Shown here one piece after another: positions 1 to 6,772 of a DNA stretch of 19,008 nucleotides. This DNA comes from an uncultured Ruminococcus sp. (GTDB lineage: Bacteria; Bacillota; Clostridia; Oscillospirales; Ruminococcaceae), in assembly GCA_900553675.1 (NCBI GenBank), contig USEH01000016.1:1-19008 (forward strand), given 5' to 3'. Numbering within the stretch: position 1 is the stretch's first letter; each line of letters starts with the position of its first letter. Both the position numbers and the translations under genes were made by a program. Under the pieces are notes generated by a model. It did not search any database, was not told the DNA's origin, and saw nothing but the letters and a program-made list of their open reading frames with translations.

Positions 1-2
1 CA

Positions 3-1142
3 AAAACAAAAAACGCCGAGCTCATACTCGCCTGTGGAGGAAGAAGCGTCCGCATGGGCAGCAATAAGCTGCTTATGGATATATGCGGAAAGCCCTGTAT
101 TCTGCGCACCTGCGAAGCCTTCGATTCCTGCAAGTATATAAAAAGAATAATCATTGCTGCACCGTCTGAGCTTCATGATGTCTACCGCAAAACGCTTGAA
201 CCGATAAAAACGCCAATAACGTTCGTAAATGGGGGAGACACCCGCCAGCAGTCGGTAATGAACGCTGTAAAAGAGGCAAAAGAGGATATAATAGTCATAC
301 ACGACGGTGCAAGACCGCTTATAACCTTGTCTGTTATAGAAAAGTCGGTCGAGGAAGCCTTCAGCTTCGGAAGCTCGATAGTATGCGTTCCGTCCAAGGA
401 TACAATCAGACTTGACAACGGCGAAAGCTCTTATTCTCCGCCAAGAAGCAGCGCATACATTGTTCAGACGCCGCAGAGCTTTTCGCGAAGTCTCTATCTC
501 AAAGCGTGCGAAACGGCTGATGGTGACTATACCGACGACGCTCAGCTTCTGGACGCCGCAGGAATCAAACCTCATATAACCTTAGGCGAATATTCAAATA
601 TTAAAATAACAACAGTGGAGGATATTGATATGGCACGCTCACTTATCGGCGATATGCCAATCGGCAGCACTCCAAGAATCGGTCATGGATATGATGTTCA
701 CAGGCTGGTTGAGGGCAGAGCGCTTATTCTTGGCGGCGTGAATATTCCATATGAAAAAGGTCTTTTGGGACATTCCGACGCTGATGTTCTCACACATGCA
801 TTGATGGACGCTCTTTTAGGACCAGCCGCACTCGGCGATATAGGCAAGCTGTTCCCAGACAGCGACGACAGGCATAAAGGTGCTGACAGCATCGAGCTTC
901 TTAAAAATGTCGTAAAGCTGCTCGCAGAAAAAGGCTTTGGCATAGTGAACGTTGATGTGACTGTAATAGCGCAGTCGCCCAAGCTATCTCTGTATATAGA
1001 GGATATGAGAGCGCGGATTAGTTGTGCCATGAACATTCCAATAAGCGCGGTATCGGTAAAAGCTCCCACCGAGGAACGCCTTGGCTTCACCGGCTCAGGC
1101 GAGGGTATCGCGGCGCACGCAGTTGCTATGATTCGGGGATAA
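3..1142 (+). CDS. ispDF: Bifunctional IspD-IspF enzyme (MEP cytidylyltransferase / MECDP synthase), 5' partial
   Basis: Cytosolic enzyme for two non-consecutive steps of the MEP isoprenoid pathway: CTP-dependent formation of CDP-methylerythritol (IspD) and cyclisation to methylerythritol cyclodiphosphate (IspF). The frame is open to the left edge. The glycine-rich nucleotide loop ([11 protein letters not shown]) is encoded at 27-59, so the ATG at 54 lies inside this motif and the true start is outside the window. Numbered from that ATG, the IspD part covers about residues 1-200, with IHDGARP (82-88), VQTPQSF (137-143) and [11 protein letters not shown] (160-170). IspF starts near 208 with GHGYDVHRL (metal ligands D214, H216), [18 protein letters not shown] (H248), [12 protein letters not shown] and the C-terminal [16 protein letters not shown]. 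The segment after RMGSNK is about two residues shorter than the usual NK..KQF form, so the Gln of the KQ pair is not evident. DUF3343 and cysteine desulfurase genes follow on the same strand with no clear terminator. Confidence 0.95.
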   Translation, partial: KTKNAELILACGGRSVRMGSNKLLMDICGKPCILRTCEAFDSCKYIKRIIIAAPSELHDVYRKTLEPIKTPITFVNGGDTRQQSVMNAVKEAKEDIIVIHDGARPLITLSVIEKSVEEAFSFGSSIVCVPSKDTIRLDNGESSYSPPRSSAYIVQTPQSFSRSLYLKACETADGDYTDDAQLLDAAGIKPHITLGEYSNIKITTVEDIDMARSLIGDMPIGSTPRIGHGYDVHRLVEGRALILGGVNIPYEKGLLGHSDADVLTHALMDALLGPAALGDIGKLFPDSDDRHKGADSIELLKNVVKLLAEKGFGIVNVDVTVIAQSPKLSLYIEDMRARISCAMNIPISAVSVKAPTEERLGFTGSGEGIAAHAVAMIRG

Positions 1143-1218
1143 ACCAATAGCACCAATGGCTTGTATCTCATATAATGTATTGTAATACTGTAATTATTAT
1201 TTTGAGGTGCAAGCAGAA

Positions 1219-1440
1219 ATGAAATATACACTTATTGCGGTTTCCTCTATAACCTATGCCATGAAAGCCAAAAGACTCCTGAACGGCATGGGCTATTACT
1301 GCGAAATTGAAAAAACTCCTAAAAATCTTTCCTCCGGCTGCGGATATTCCATACGTGTCAAGGATAGCTCGGAGGTCATTATCGGAATACTCAAAAACAA
1401 CGGAATTGAATATAAGGCTCTTATGTCTGTAAACAGGTAG
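1219..1440 (+). CDS. DUF3343 domain protein (putative S/Se carrier-like)
   Basis: Small 73-residue protein matching the DUF3343 family, described as putative Se/S carrier-like; its biochemical role is not established. It has the typical pattern: an N-terminal beta strand (YTLIAVSS), a helix (ITYAMKAKRLLNGMG), a second strand, then the family's SS-x-CG-x-S-[IL]-R-[VF] motif (SSGCGYSIRV, Cys41). It ends with a helix and the NNGIEYKAL strand. The open frame extends to a GTG at 1207. ATG 1219 is preferred because GAGGTG at 1204-1209 is a Shine-Dalgarno 9 nt upstream of it, and the GTG lies inside that SD. The stop is immediately followed by the cysteine desulfurase gene, suggesting translational coupling. 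Family members often sit next to this type of desulfurase, in some genomes with selenium genes, so a sulfur or selenium relay from the desulfurase to Cys41 is a reasonable inference. No selD is present here. Confidence 0.85.
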   Translation: MKYTLIAVSSITYAMKAKRLLNGMGYYCEIEKTPKNLSSGCGYSIRVKDSSEVIIGILKNNGIEYKALMSVNR

Positions 1441-1451
1441 CGGTGAGCATT

Positions 1452-2621
1452 ATGAGAACGGTCAATAATGTCAATGCCGCAGCGACTAAAGCGGTTTATT
1501 TTGATAATGCCGCAACGTCTTATCCCAAGCCGCCTTCGGTCAGAACGGCAGTTTCTGAGGCTGTCGATAAATACGGCGGCAATCCCGGACGGGGTGGACA
1601 CAGCTATTCCATAAACGCCGCAAAAATAGTTTTTGAGACAAGAAGCACAGCTGCTCAGATGTTCGGTGCAAGTGTGGAAAACGTCGTGTTCACGCTAAAC
1701 TGCACCCATGCACTTAATTACGCAATAAAGGGCGTGCTAAAGCCGGGCGACCGGATGGTTATATCATCCATGGAGCATAATTCGGTTGCAAGACCATCGT
1801 ATGCGCTCTCAAAAAGAGGGGTGCGCGTTGATGTTGCAACCATAGGTAGAACAGACGAAGAAACACTGAAATCTTTTTCTTCGCTGATAACAAGCTCAAC
1901 CAAATGCGTTGTCTGCACGGCAGCAAGCAACGTGACAGGAAGAATAATGCCAATCCGCGAGATAGCTCAGCTCTGCCGCAAAAGGGGAGTGTGCTTCATT
2001 GTAGACGCTGCTCAGGCGGCGGGAATAATCCCGATATCCTTAGCCGATGGCATGAATTTCATATGCACGGCGGGACACAAAGGTCTTTACGGCACAACCG
2101 GAACAGGTCTTCTGATTTCAGACGGGAAGTTTACTCCGTCAACCATCATAGAGGGAGGAACCGGCGCTACCTCGGCAGAGCTTAACCAGACCGGATTTAT
2201 GCCGGAGCTTTTGGAAAGCGGAACGGTGAATACCGTCGGGATAGCTTCGCTGAACGCCGGAATGAAGTTTGTTAAGCAGACCGGTCTTGAAAGCATATAT
2301 AACCACGAGGATGCTTTGTGTGAGCTTCTTTTGGAACGCATATCGCCGATCGACGAGGTAACGGTTTACCGCCGAGGAGACAAATTTGTTCCTATAGTTT
2401 CGTTTAACGTAGAAGGCATACCGGCAGACGCTCTTGCTTCTGCACTTTCGGATAAGGGCTACGCTCTGCGAGGAGGACTTCACTGCGCTCCGCTGGCACA
2501 TAAAACCATAAGAACTCTGTCGGATGGGACGGTAAGATTTTCGCCTTCCGTCTTCAGCTCGGAAAAGGATGTTAAAGAACTTGCAGAATTAATAAAAAAA
2601 TTTGCAAAACATGGTCTGTAG
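1452..2621 (+). CDS. Cysteine desulfurase family protein (class V aminotransferase fold, TIGR01977-like)
   Basis: PLP enzyme expected to remove sulfur from cysteine as an enzyme-bound persulfide, or selenium from selenocysteine. Recognisable parts, numbered from a GTG at 1443: VYFDNAATSYPKPP near the N terminus, the NPGRGGHSYS loop, EHNS (H112), DAAQ (D188), the PLP lysine in TAGHKGLYGTTGTG (K213), and the active cysteine in RGGLHCAPLAHKT (C348) followed by GTVRFSPS. About 390 residues is the normal family length. ATG 1452 is preferred over GTG 1443: AGGTAG (1435-1440) lies only 2 nt before the GTG but 11 nt before the ATG, and GGTGAG (1442-1447) also precedes the ATG. The difference is three residues, and the GTG cannot be excluded. 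The gene follows the DUF3343 gene almost without a gap, so the two probably form a sulfur/selenium-handling pair. The exact sulfur acceptor cannot be told from the sequence. Confidence 0.9.
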   Translation: MRTVNNVNAAATKAVYFDNAATSYPKPPSVRTAVSEAVDKYGGNPGRGGHSYSINAAKIVFETRSTAAQMFGASVENVVFTLNCTHALNYAIKGVLKPGDRMVISSMEHNSVARPSYALSKRGVRVDVATIGRTDEETLKSFSSLITSSTKCVVCTAASNVTGRIMPIREIAQLCRKRGVCFIVDAAQAAGIIPISLADGMNFICTAGHKGLYGTTGTGLLISDGKFTPSTIIEGGTGATSAELNQTGFMPELLESGTVNTVGIASLNAGMKFVKQTGLESIYNHEDALCELLLERISPIDEVTVYRRGDKFVPIVSFNVEGIPADALASALSDKGYALRGGLHCAPLAHKTIRTLSDGTVRFSPSVFSSEKDVKELAELIKKFAKHGL

Positions 2622-2632
2622 CTATTGTATTT

Positions 2633-2658
2633 TTGATTGATAGCTGTTAAAATATAAT
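2633..2658 (+). promoter_or_regulatory. Candidate promoter for the cdaA-cdaR unit
   Basis: A perfect TATAAT lies at 2653-2658 in the gap after the desulfurase gene. The best -35 choices are imperfect: TTGATT at 2633-2638 has 4/6 matches but a short 14-nt spacer, and TTTTGA at 2631-2636 has 3/6 with a 16-nt spacer. If used, transcription would start near 2665. This gives a leader of about 120 nt before cdaA that contains the hairpin and mini-ORF described separately. Confidence 0.4.
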
Positions 2659-2672
2659 GTGGAACGAAAGTA

Positions 2673-2724
2673 AAGGCAGCACCAAAAAATGAATTGCTGT
2701 CGTCAAGGATTTTGGTGTTGCCTT
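2673..2724 (+). other. 15-bp hairpin in the cdaA leader
   Basis: AAGGCAGCACCAAAA (2673-2687) pairs with TTTTGGTGTTGCCTT (2710-2724): 15 consecutive pairs with a single G-U, and a 22-nt loop. No T-run follows on the plus strand, so it is not a standard intrinsic terminator. It could be a processing or stability element at the end of the desulfurase transcript, a regulatory leader structure for cdaA, or a copy of a short dispersed repeat. The right arm lies inside the short ORF at 2689-2733. Confidence 0.6.
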
Positions 2725-2733
2725 AAACGCTGA
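2689..2733 (+). CDS. Possible Cys-rich leader mini-ORF (14 codons)
   Basis: ATG at 2689 opens a 14-codon frame, MNCCRQGFWCCLKR, ending at TGA 2731-2733. It has two adjacent Cys pairs (codons 3-4 and 10-11). A ribosome on it would cover the right arm of the 2673-2724 hairpin, which is the arrangement seen in leader-peptide control. The ribosome binding site is poor: only AAAGG at 2672-2676, 12 nt upstream. Part of the Cys content comes from the stem sequence itself. It may be a chance ORF or part of a repeat, and translation is not shown. Confidence 0.25.
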   Translation: MNCCRQGFWCCLKR

Positions 2734-2786
2734 TTGCCTGCATATTCAAACGGTCAGCTTCGCAAAACGCTCAGTCGGAAGGGGAA

Positions 2787-3692
2787 ATGAAATTGGAATA
2801 CATAAGTATTTTTTGGTCAAGGATGTTAAGCATACTCGGATCTATAAATTGGCGAGATATAATTGATATTATTCTTCTGACCTATTTCCTGTACAAAGGA
2901 ATAAAGCTTGTAAGGGAAACAAAGGCTCAGCAGCTTATAACCGGTATTGCAATCGTGCTTGTGGTATACTTTATTTCAAACGCCCTTAAGCTTAAGGTTA
3001 TGTCTTACCTTCTCGAAAACTTCTTGCAGGTTGGAATCATTGCAATAGTAATAGTTTTCCAGCCTGAGCTGCGAAGGCTTCTTGAAAAGGTCGGACGGAC
3101 GAACGTTAAATCCCTGAATGTTTTCAGTGACGCAAGATCGGAGAATCTTGTCCAGAGCTGGTCGAGGACTATTGACGTTATAGGCGAGGCTGTAAGCCAG
3201 CTTTCCGAAACTGCAACCGGCGCTCTTATAGTAATCGAGCGCAAAATCCATCTCGGAGAGCAGATAGATACAGGTACGGTTTTAGACTGTCTGCCAAGCG
3301 TTGCAAGCTTTGGAACGATATTCTTCCCCAAAACTCCGCTTCACGACGGCGCAGTAATAATCAGAGACGCGCGCATAATAGCTGCAGGATGCTTTTTGCC
3401 CACTCCGCAGAAGGAAGAAAGAATTAATAAGCTTCTGGGCTCAAGACACCGCGCGGCAATAGGCATGAGCGAAAATTCAGACGCTATAATAATTGTAGTT
3501 TCGGAGGAAACCGGAACAATTTCAATAGCCGAAAACGGTGAGCTGACAAGGGGCTACACCAAGGACAGGCTTATAAAGTACCTCAAGTCACAGATAATTC
3601 CCGAAAAGCCCCAGAACGAAAACGGATTCTTTGCAAAGCTGAAACAAAGAAGGGAGAATAACAATGCCGGAAAAATTGAAGAAAAGAAATAG
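2787..3692 (+). CDS. cdaA: Diadenylate cyclase CdaA (membrane-bound c-di-AMP synthase)
   Basis: Makes cyclic di-AMP from two ATP molecules at the inner face of the membrane. In Firmicutes this messenger controls potassium and osmotic balance and cell-wall homeostasis. The 301-residue protein has three hydrophobic N-terminal segments (about 24-41, 48-65 and 82-92), the FQPELRRLLEKVGR linker that joins them to the DAC domain, then the catalytic signatures LHDGAVIIRD (DGA at 187-189) and GSRHRAAIG (RHR at 220-222). Length and order are typical of CdaA/DacA. The start is supported by GGAAGG at 2777-2782, 4 nt upstream. The last 29 bp overlap cdaR, so the two are translated from one message; CdaR is the known membrane partner of CdaA. 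The C-terminal tail is Lys/Arg/Glu-rich. Confidence 0.96.
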   Translation: MKLEYISIFWSRMLSILGSINWRDIIDIILLTYFLYKGIKLVRETKAQQLITGIAIVLVVYFISNALKLKVMSYLLENFLQVGIIAIVIVFQPELRRLLEKVGRTNVKSLNVFSDARSENLVQSWSRTIDVIGEAVSQLSETATGALIVIERKIHLGEQIDTGTVLDCLPSVASFGTIFFPKTPLHDGAVIIRDARIIAAGCFLPTPQKEERINKLLGSRHRAAIGMSENSDAIIIVVSEETGTISIAENGELTRGYTKDRLIKYLKSQIIPEKPQNENGFFAKLKQRRENNNAGKIEEKK

Positions 3693-4980
3693 TTCCGTTA
3701 ATAGAAGCAGTATCATCACTTTTGTTGTGTCGGCTGTTCTTGCAGTTATAATATGGCTTGTCCTTTCATTAACGGCTTTTCCGGAGATGACTCTGTCGCT
3801 GAAAGAGGTTCCCATCGACTTTTCTATCACAAACAGCTATGCCGATAATTCCGGCTTGTCGATAATGAGCCGGTCGGATGAAGCAGCCAACGTTAGAATC
3901 AAAGGTCTGCGCTATCAGATAGGCGAGTACACAAGCGAAGATATTCATATAGGGCTTAATTTAGACTCTGTAAGAGCACCGGGAAAATATGACCTTGCCC
4001 TTGTTGTCACCAGCGTGAATGGCGACGAAATCGAGGTTGAAATCGAGCCTAAGACCGTCAATGTCGAGTTTGACAAAATGACCACCAAAACCTTCTCGGT
4101 TGAGGACGGCACCCTTACAGCAGATATCTCCAACCTCACTGCCGCAGACGGATATATGATAGCTACTGATGAAATAACAATAGAACCGTCCTCGGTTGAG
4201 CTCTACGGTCCGCAGGACTATATCGAGCAGATAACCTCATGCTCGGTATCGGTCAACAACGCATATACTGCTATAAAAACAATCAATACCGATAAGACAT
4301 CATTAAATGTCTATAACGGCACTACTGTCATGACAACCGATAGGGTTGCTTCGGAGCCTATAAGCTTTACACTTAACGTCCCTGTTTATATGGTTAAAGA
4401 GCTGCCGCTTGCCATTGATATTGATCCGCCTTTTGAAAGCTTCAACCTTTCGTCGTTGGATGGGGCTGTAAGAATCGAGCCTGAGAGCATTATTGTCAAG
4501 AGTATGGACGACAGGATAAAGAAGCTTGAAAAGCTGACATTAGATGGAAGCATAAGCCTTAAGGATATAACAGTCGGCACGGCCTTCGCATGGAGAATAC
4601 CCGACAAATCCTATTACACAAACATATCCGGAACCGATCAGGCGCTGATAAGCTTTGACCTCGAAGGCTACAGTACAAAGAAATTCAGAATTAATAACTC
4701 GCAGGTAAGGGTTATTAACATCGAGCCGGGATATCGTGTTTCCGTTGAGACCAATAGGCTGAATGTCACTGTAGTCGGTCCTGCTGATGTACTTGAAGAA
4801 ATAGATGCTTCGGATATTGTAGCTCAGATTGACTATATGGAGCATGCATTCACAACGGGTCTCAATATGCGAGAGGCTACGATTTATCTGCCGCAGTATG
4901 ACAATTGCTGGGTTTACGGTTCACATCAGATAATGCTGAATGTTGAAGAAGTAGCTGAGGATGTCAATGTAAACGAATAA
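3664..4980 (+). CDS. cdaR: YbbR-domain protein CdaR (regulator of CdaA)
   Basis: Membrane-anchored extracytoplasmic protein that in other Firmicutes binds CdaA and tunes c-di-AMP synthesis. The 438-residue product has a short basic cytoplasmic start, one transmembrane helix (about 17-37), and then a long beta-rich region that divides into about four YbbR-like repeats (roughly 45-138, 139-240, 241-333 and 334-428). Each repeat carries a VxxxPVELYGP/VIVK-like strand pattern and an LNV or DLEG-type closing strand. GGGAG upstream of ATG 3664, inside the end of cdaA, provides the ribosome binding site, and the 29-bp overlap implies coupled translation. An intrinsic terminator begins 16 nt after the stop. 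The glmM gene, third in the usual cdaA-cdaR-glmM order, does not follow. Confidence 0.92.
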   Translation: MPEKLKKRNSSVNRSSIITFVVSAVLAVIIWLVLSLTAFPEMTLSLKEVPIDFSITNSYADNSGLSIMSRSDEAANVRIKGLRYQIGEYTSEDIHIGLNLDSVRAPGKYDLALVVTSVNGDEIEVEIEPKTVNVEFDKMTTKTFSVEDGTLTADISNLTAADGYMIATDEITIEPSSVELYGPQDYIEQITSCSVSVNNAYTAIKTINTDKTSLNVYNGTTVMTTDRVASEPISFTLNVPVYMVKELPLAIDIDPPFESFNLSSLDGAVRIEPESIIVKSMDDRIKKLEKLTLDGSISLKDITVGTAFAWRIPDKSYYTNISGTDQALISFDLEGYSTKKFRINNSQVRVINIEPGYRVSVETNRLNVTVVGPADVLEEIDASDIVAQIDYMEHAFTTGLNMREATIYLPQYDNCWVYGSHQIMLNVEEVAEDVNVNE

Positions 4981-4995
4981 GATTTGAACAAATAT

Positions 4996-5021
4996 GCAGG
5001 GTCTAAACAGACCCTGCTTTT
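4996..5021 (+). terminator. Intrinsic terminator after cdaR, abutting the next ribosome binding site
   Basis: GCAGGGTCT (4996-5004) and AGACCCTGC (5009-5017) form a perfect 9-bp stem with a 4-nt AAAC loop, followed by TTTT (5018-5021). The Shine-Dalgarno of the FAD dehydrogenase gene starts only 3 nt after the T-run. The downstream gene must therefore be transcribed by read-through, or from a promoter inside the end of cdaR. Confidence 0.85.
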
Positions 5022-5034
5022 ATGTGGAGATTAT

Positions 5035-6624
5035 ATGCCGATAATTATAATGAATATCCGCTCTGAAGTAGGAGCGGATAAGGACGCTATAATAGCAAAA
5101 GCCTGTAAAGCTGCTTTACTTAACAAGAAAGATGTTACCTCTGCTCATATACATAAGTCCTCACTGGACGCCAGAAAGCGCAGCGATATCCACCTTGTGA
5201 ACTCCGTTATGCTTAGTCTTTCATCGAAGGAGCTGGAGATAAAGCTGTCGGAGAGCCTTAAAAACGTAAAATACTTTGAAGAGCCGGAGCTTACGCCGAG
5301 GATATCCCGCCAAAAGCGAGACGGAAGGGCTGTTATAGCGGGATTCGGTCCCGCTGGAATGTTCTGCGCGCTTGTTCTTTCGGAATACGGCTATAAGCCG
5401 ATTGTACTGGAAAGAGGCGCGGATGTTGACGCCCGCGTTAAAGCGGTTGAGGACTTCTGGTCTGGCGGTAAGCTTGACCCGAACACCAATGTCCAGTTTG
5501 GCGAGGGCGGCGCGGGGACGTTTTCCGACGGCAAGCTGACAACAAGAATCGGCGACTCTCTTGCAAGATACGTCATGAGGCGTTTTGCCGACTTCGGCGC
5601 GCCGGATGAGATACTTTTTAAAGCTAAGCCGCATATCGGAACGGATAAGCTCCGCGGAGTGGTAAAGTCTATCCGTCAAAGGATAATAGAAAACGGCGGG
5701 GAAGTAAGATTTTTGACTCCTGTTGAGGACATCAACATTTCACAGGGCAGAGTAGAAAGCGTTATCTGCGCAGACGGCAGTATTCCTTCAAGTGCGGTAG
5801 TAATGGCAATAGGTCATTCCGCGCGTGATACGTTTGAGATGCTTCTATCGCGAGGGGCACTGTTGCAGCCAAAGCCTTTTTCGGTCGGCGCAAGAATCGA
5901 GCATACTCAGGCAGACGTAAACAGAAGCCTTTACGGTGAATATGCAGATAATCCAAACCTTCCTGTAGGGGAATATCAGCTGTCGCATAGAAGACCGGAC
6001 GGTCGTGCTGCTTATACCTTCTGTATGTGTCCCGGCGGAAGCGTTGTAGCCGCTGCAAGCGAGGAAGAGGGAATAGTGACAAACGGCATGAGTGAGTATG
6101 CAAGAAACGGCAAAAACGCTAATTCCGCTCTTGTTGTATCCGTCACGCCGGATGATTTCGGAAACGGAGCTTTAGACGGCGTTGACTTTGCAAGAAATCT
6201 TGAAAGGCGCGCCTATCAGATGAGCGGCAGCTATAAGGCGCCGCATTCAACGGTGGCAAGCTTTATGGATGAGCTTACAAAAAAGCCGTCGGTATCGCCG
6301 ACATACCGCCCGGGAACGGTCGATTGCGACCTGAACAGGCTCTTTCCAAAGTTCGTAAGCGACATGATGAAGGAAGGCATAAGAAGGTTTTCCCGGGAAA
6401 TGAACTGCTTTGGCGACGGTGGAGCTATCCTCACCGCTCCCGAAACCAGAACATCATCTCCGGTGAGAATATTAAGGTCTGATAATTTCAATGCCGTCGG
6501 GATAGACAACCTTTATCCCTGCGGAGAGGGCGCGGGCTATGCCGGAGGAATAGTGTCTGCCGCTGTGGACGGTGTTAAAACCGCTCTTAAAATAATGGAG
6601 TCCTTTGCTCCGCCGGAGGACTGA
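5035..6624 (+). CDS. FAD-dependent dehydrogenase, COG2509 type
   Basis: Predicted cytosolic flavoprotein oxidoreductase of the widespread but uncharacterised COG2509 group; its substrate is unknown. Numbered from ATG 5035 (529 residues), an N-terminal region of about 95 residues contains the family segment KSSLDARKRSDIHLVNSV. It is followed by the FAD Rossmann motif VIAGFGPAGMFCAL (near 100-113), VLERG at the end of the second strand, the family hallmark QFGEGGAGTFSDGKL (near 154-168), and the C-terminal FAD-contact motif PCGEGAGYAGGI. The open frame continues upstream to a TTG at 4984, but that start would lie before the terminator hairpin at 4996-5021. ATG 5035 has GTGGAG (5024-5029) 5 nt upstream. 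An intrinsic terminator follows the stop. Its position after cdaAR suggests simple adjacency rather than a shared pathway. Confidence 0.9.
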   Translation: MPIIIMNIRSEVGADKDAIIAKACKAALLNKKDVTSAHIHKSSLDARKRSDIHLVNSVMLSLSSKELEIKLSESLKNVKYFEEPELTPRISRQKRDGRAVIAGFGPAGMFCALVLSEYGYKPIVLERGADVDARVKAVEDFWSGGKLDPNTNVQFGEGGAGTFSDGKLTTRIGDSLARYVMRRFADFGAPDEILFKAKPHIGTDKLRGVVKSIRQRIIENGGEVRFLTPVEDINISQGRVESVICADGSIPSSAVVMAIGHSARDTFEMLLSRGALLQPKPFSVGARIEHTQADVNRSLYGEYADNPNLPVGEYQLSHRRPDGRAAYTFCMCPGGSVVAAASEEEGIVTNGMSEYARNGKNANSALVVSVTPDDFGNGALDGVDFARNLERRAYQMSGSYKAPHSTVASFMDELTKKPSVSPTYRPGTVDCDLNRLFPKFVSDMMKEGIRRFSREMNCFGDGGAILTAPETRTSSPVRILRSDNFNAVGIDNLYPCGEGAGYAGGIVSAAVDGVKTALKIMESFAPPED

Positions 6625-6639
6625 CAGATAAAAATCAGG

Positions 6640-6680
6640 AATGGGCATAGGAGCAGAGTGCTTATCAGCCCATTTTTGTT
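6640..6680 (+). terminator. Intrinsic terminator after the FAD dehydrogenase gene
   Basis: AATGGGC (6640-6646) pairs with GCCCATT (6668-6674). An inner stem (ATA..AGCA with TGCTTAT) extends the hairpin, and TTTTTGTTTT follows. It starts 15 nt after the stop at 6624. It also lies inside the 5' extension of the sigma-factor reading frame, which argues against the far-upstream start of that gene. Confidence 0.75.
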
Positions 6681-6705
6681 TTATAAAAAAATTTCAATCA
6701 TTTTT

Positions 6706-6732
6706 CCAACCTTTTATATTGTGCGGTGTCTG
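6706..6732 (+). promoter_or_regulatory. Possible ECF-type promoter of the sigma-factor gene
   Basis: CCAACC (6706-6711), 16 nt, then GTCTG (6728-6732) resembles the AAC / GTC element pattern of ECF-dependent promoters. It would start transcription close to 6739, with the Shine-Dalgarno at 6759. No good TTGACA/TATAAT pair is visible in 6681-6758. Autoregulation is common in ECF genes, but these short elements could be chance. Confidence 0.25.
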
Positions 6733-6772
6733 TATGTATGAAAGCGCTTTTAAACTGCAAGGAGAAAAACTT

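Noticed and set aside
1171-1176. TATAAT between ispDF and the DUF3343 gene
   Set aside because: No -35 at a workable distance; TTGTAT at 1161 leaves only a 4-nt spacer.
698-1231. 177-codon minus-strand ORF opposite ispF
   Set aside because: It lies wholly over a strongly conserved gene, has no recognisable domain and no ribosome binding site. It is a codon-bias shadow.
2725-2773. Three AAACG-starting near-repeats (2725, 2748, 2764) before cdaA
   Set aside because: They share only about 8-10 bases with uneven spacing (23 and 16 nt); this is too weak to call an operator array.
2659-2786. c-di-AMP (ydaO-type) riboswitch in the cdaA leader
   Set aside because: The leader is too short and shows only one simple hairpin; none of the expected multi-helix fold is visible.
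4984-5034. TTG-started N-terminal extension of the FAD dehydrogenase
   Set aside because: It reads through a perfect terminator hairpin and lacks an SD; ATG 5035 has a good one.
6641-6772. 44-residue N-terminal extension of the sigma factor
   Set aside because: It overlaps the preceding gene's terminator, is not sigma-like, and AAGGAG sits correctly before ATG 6773.
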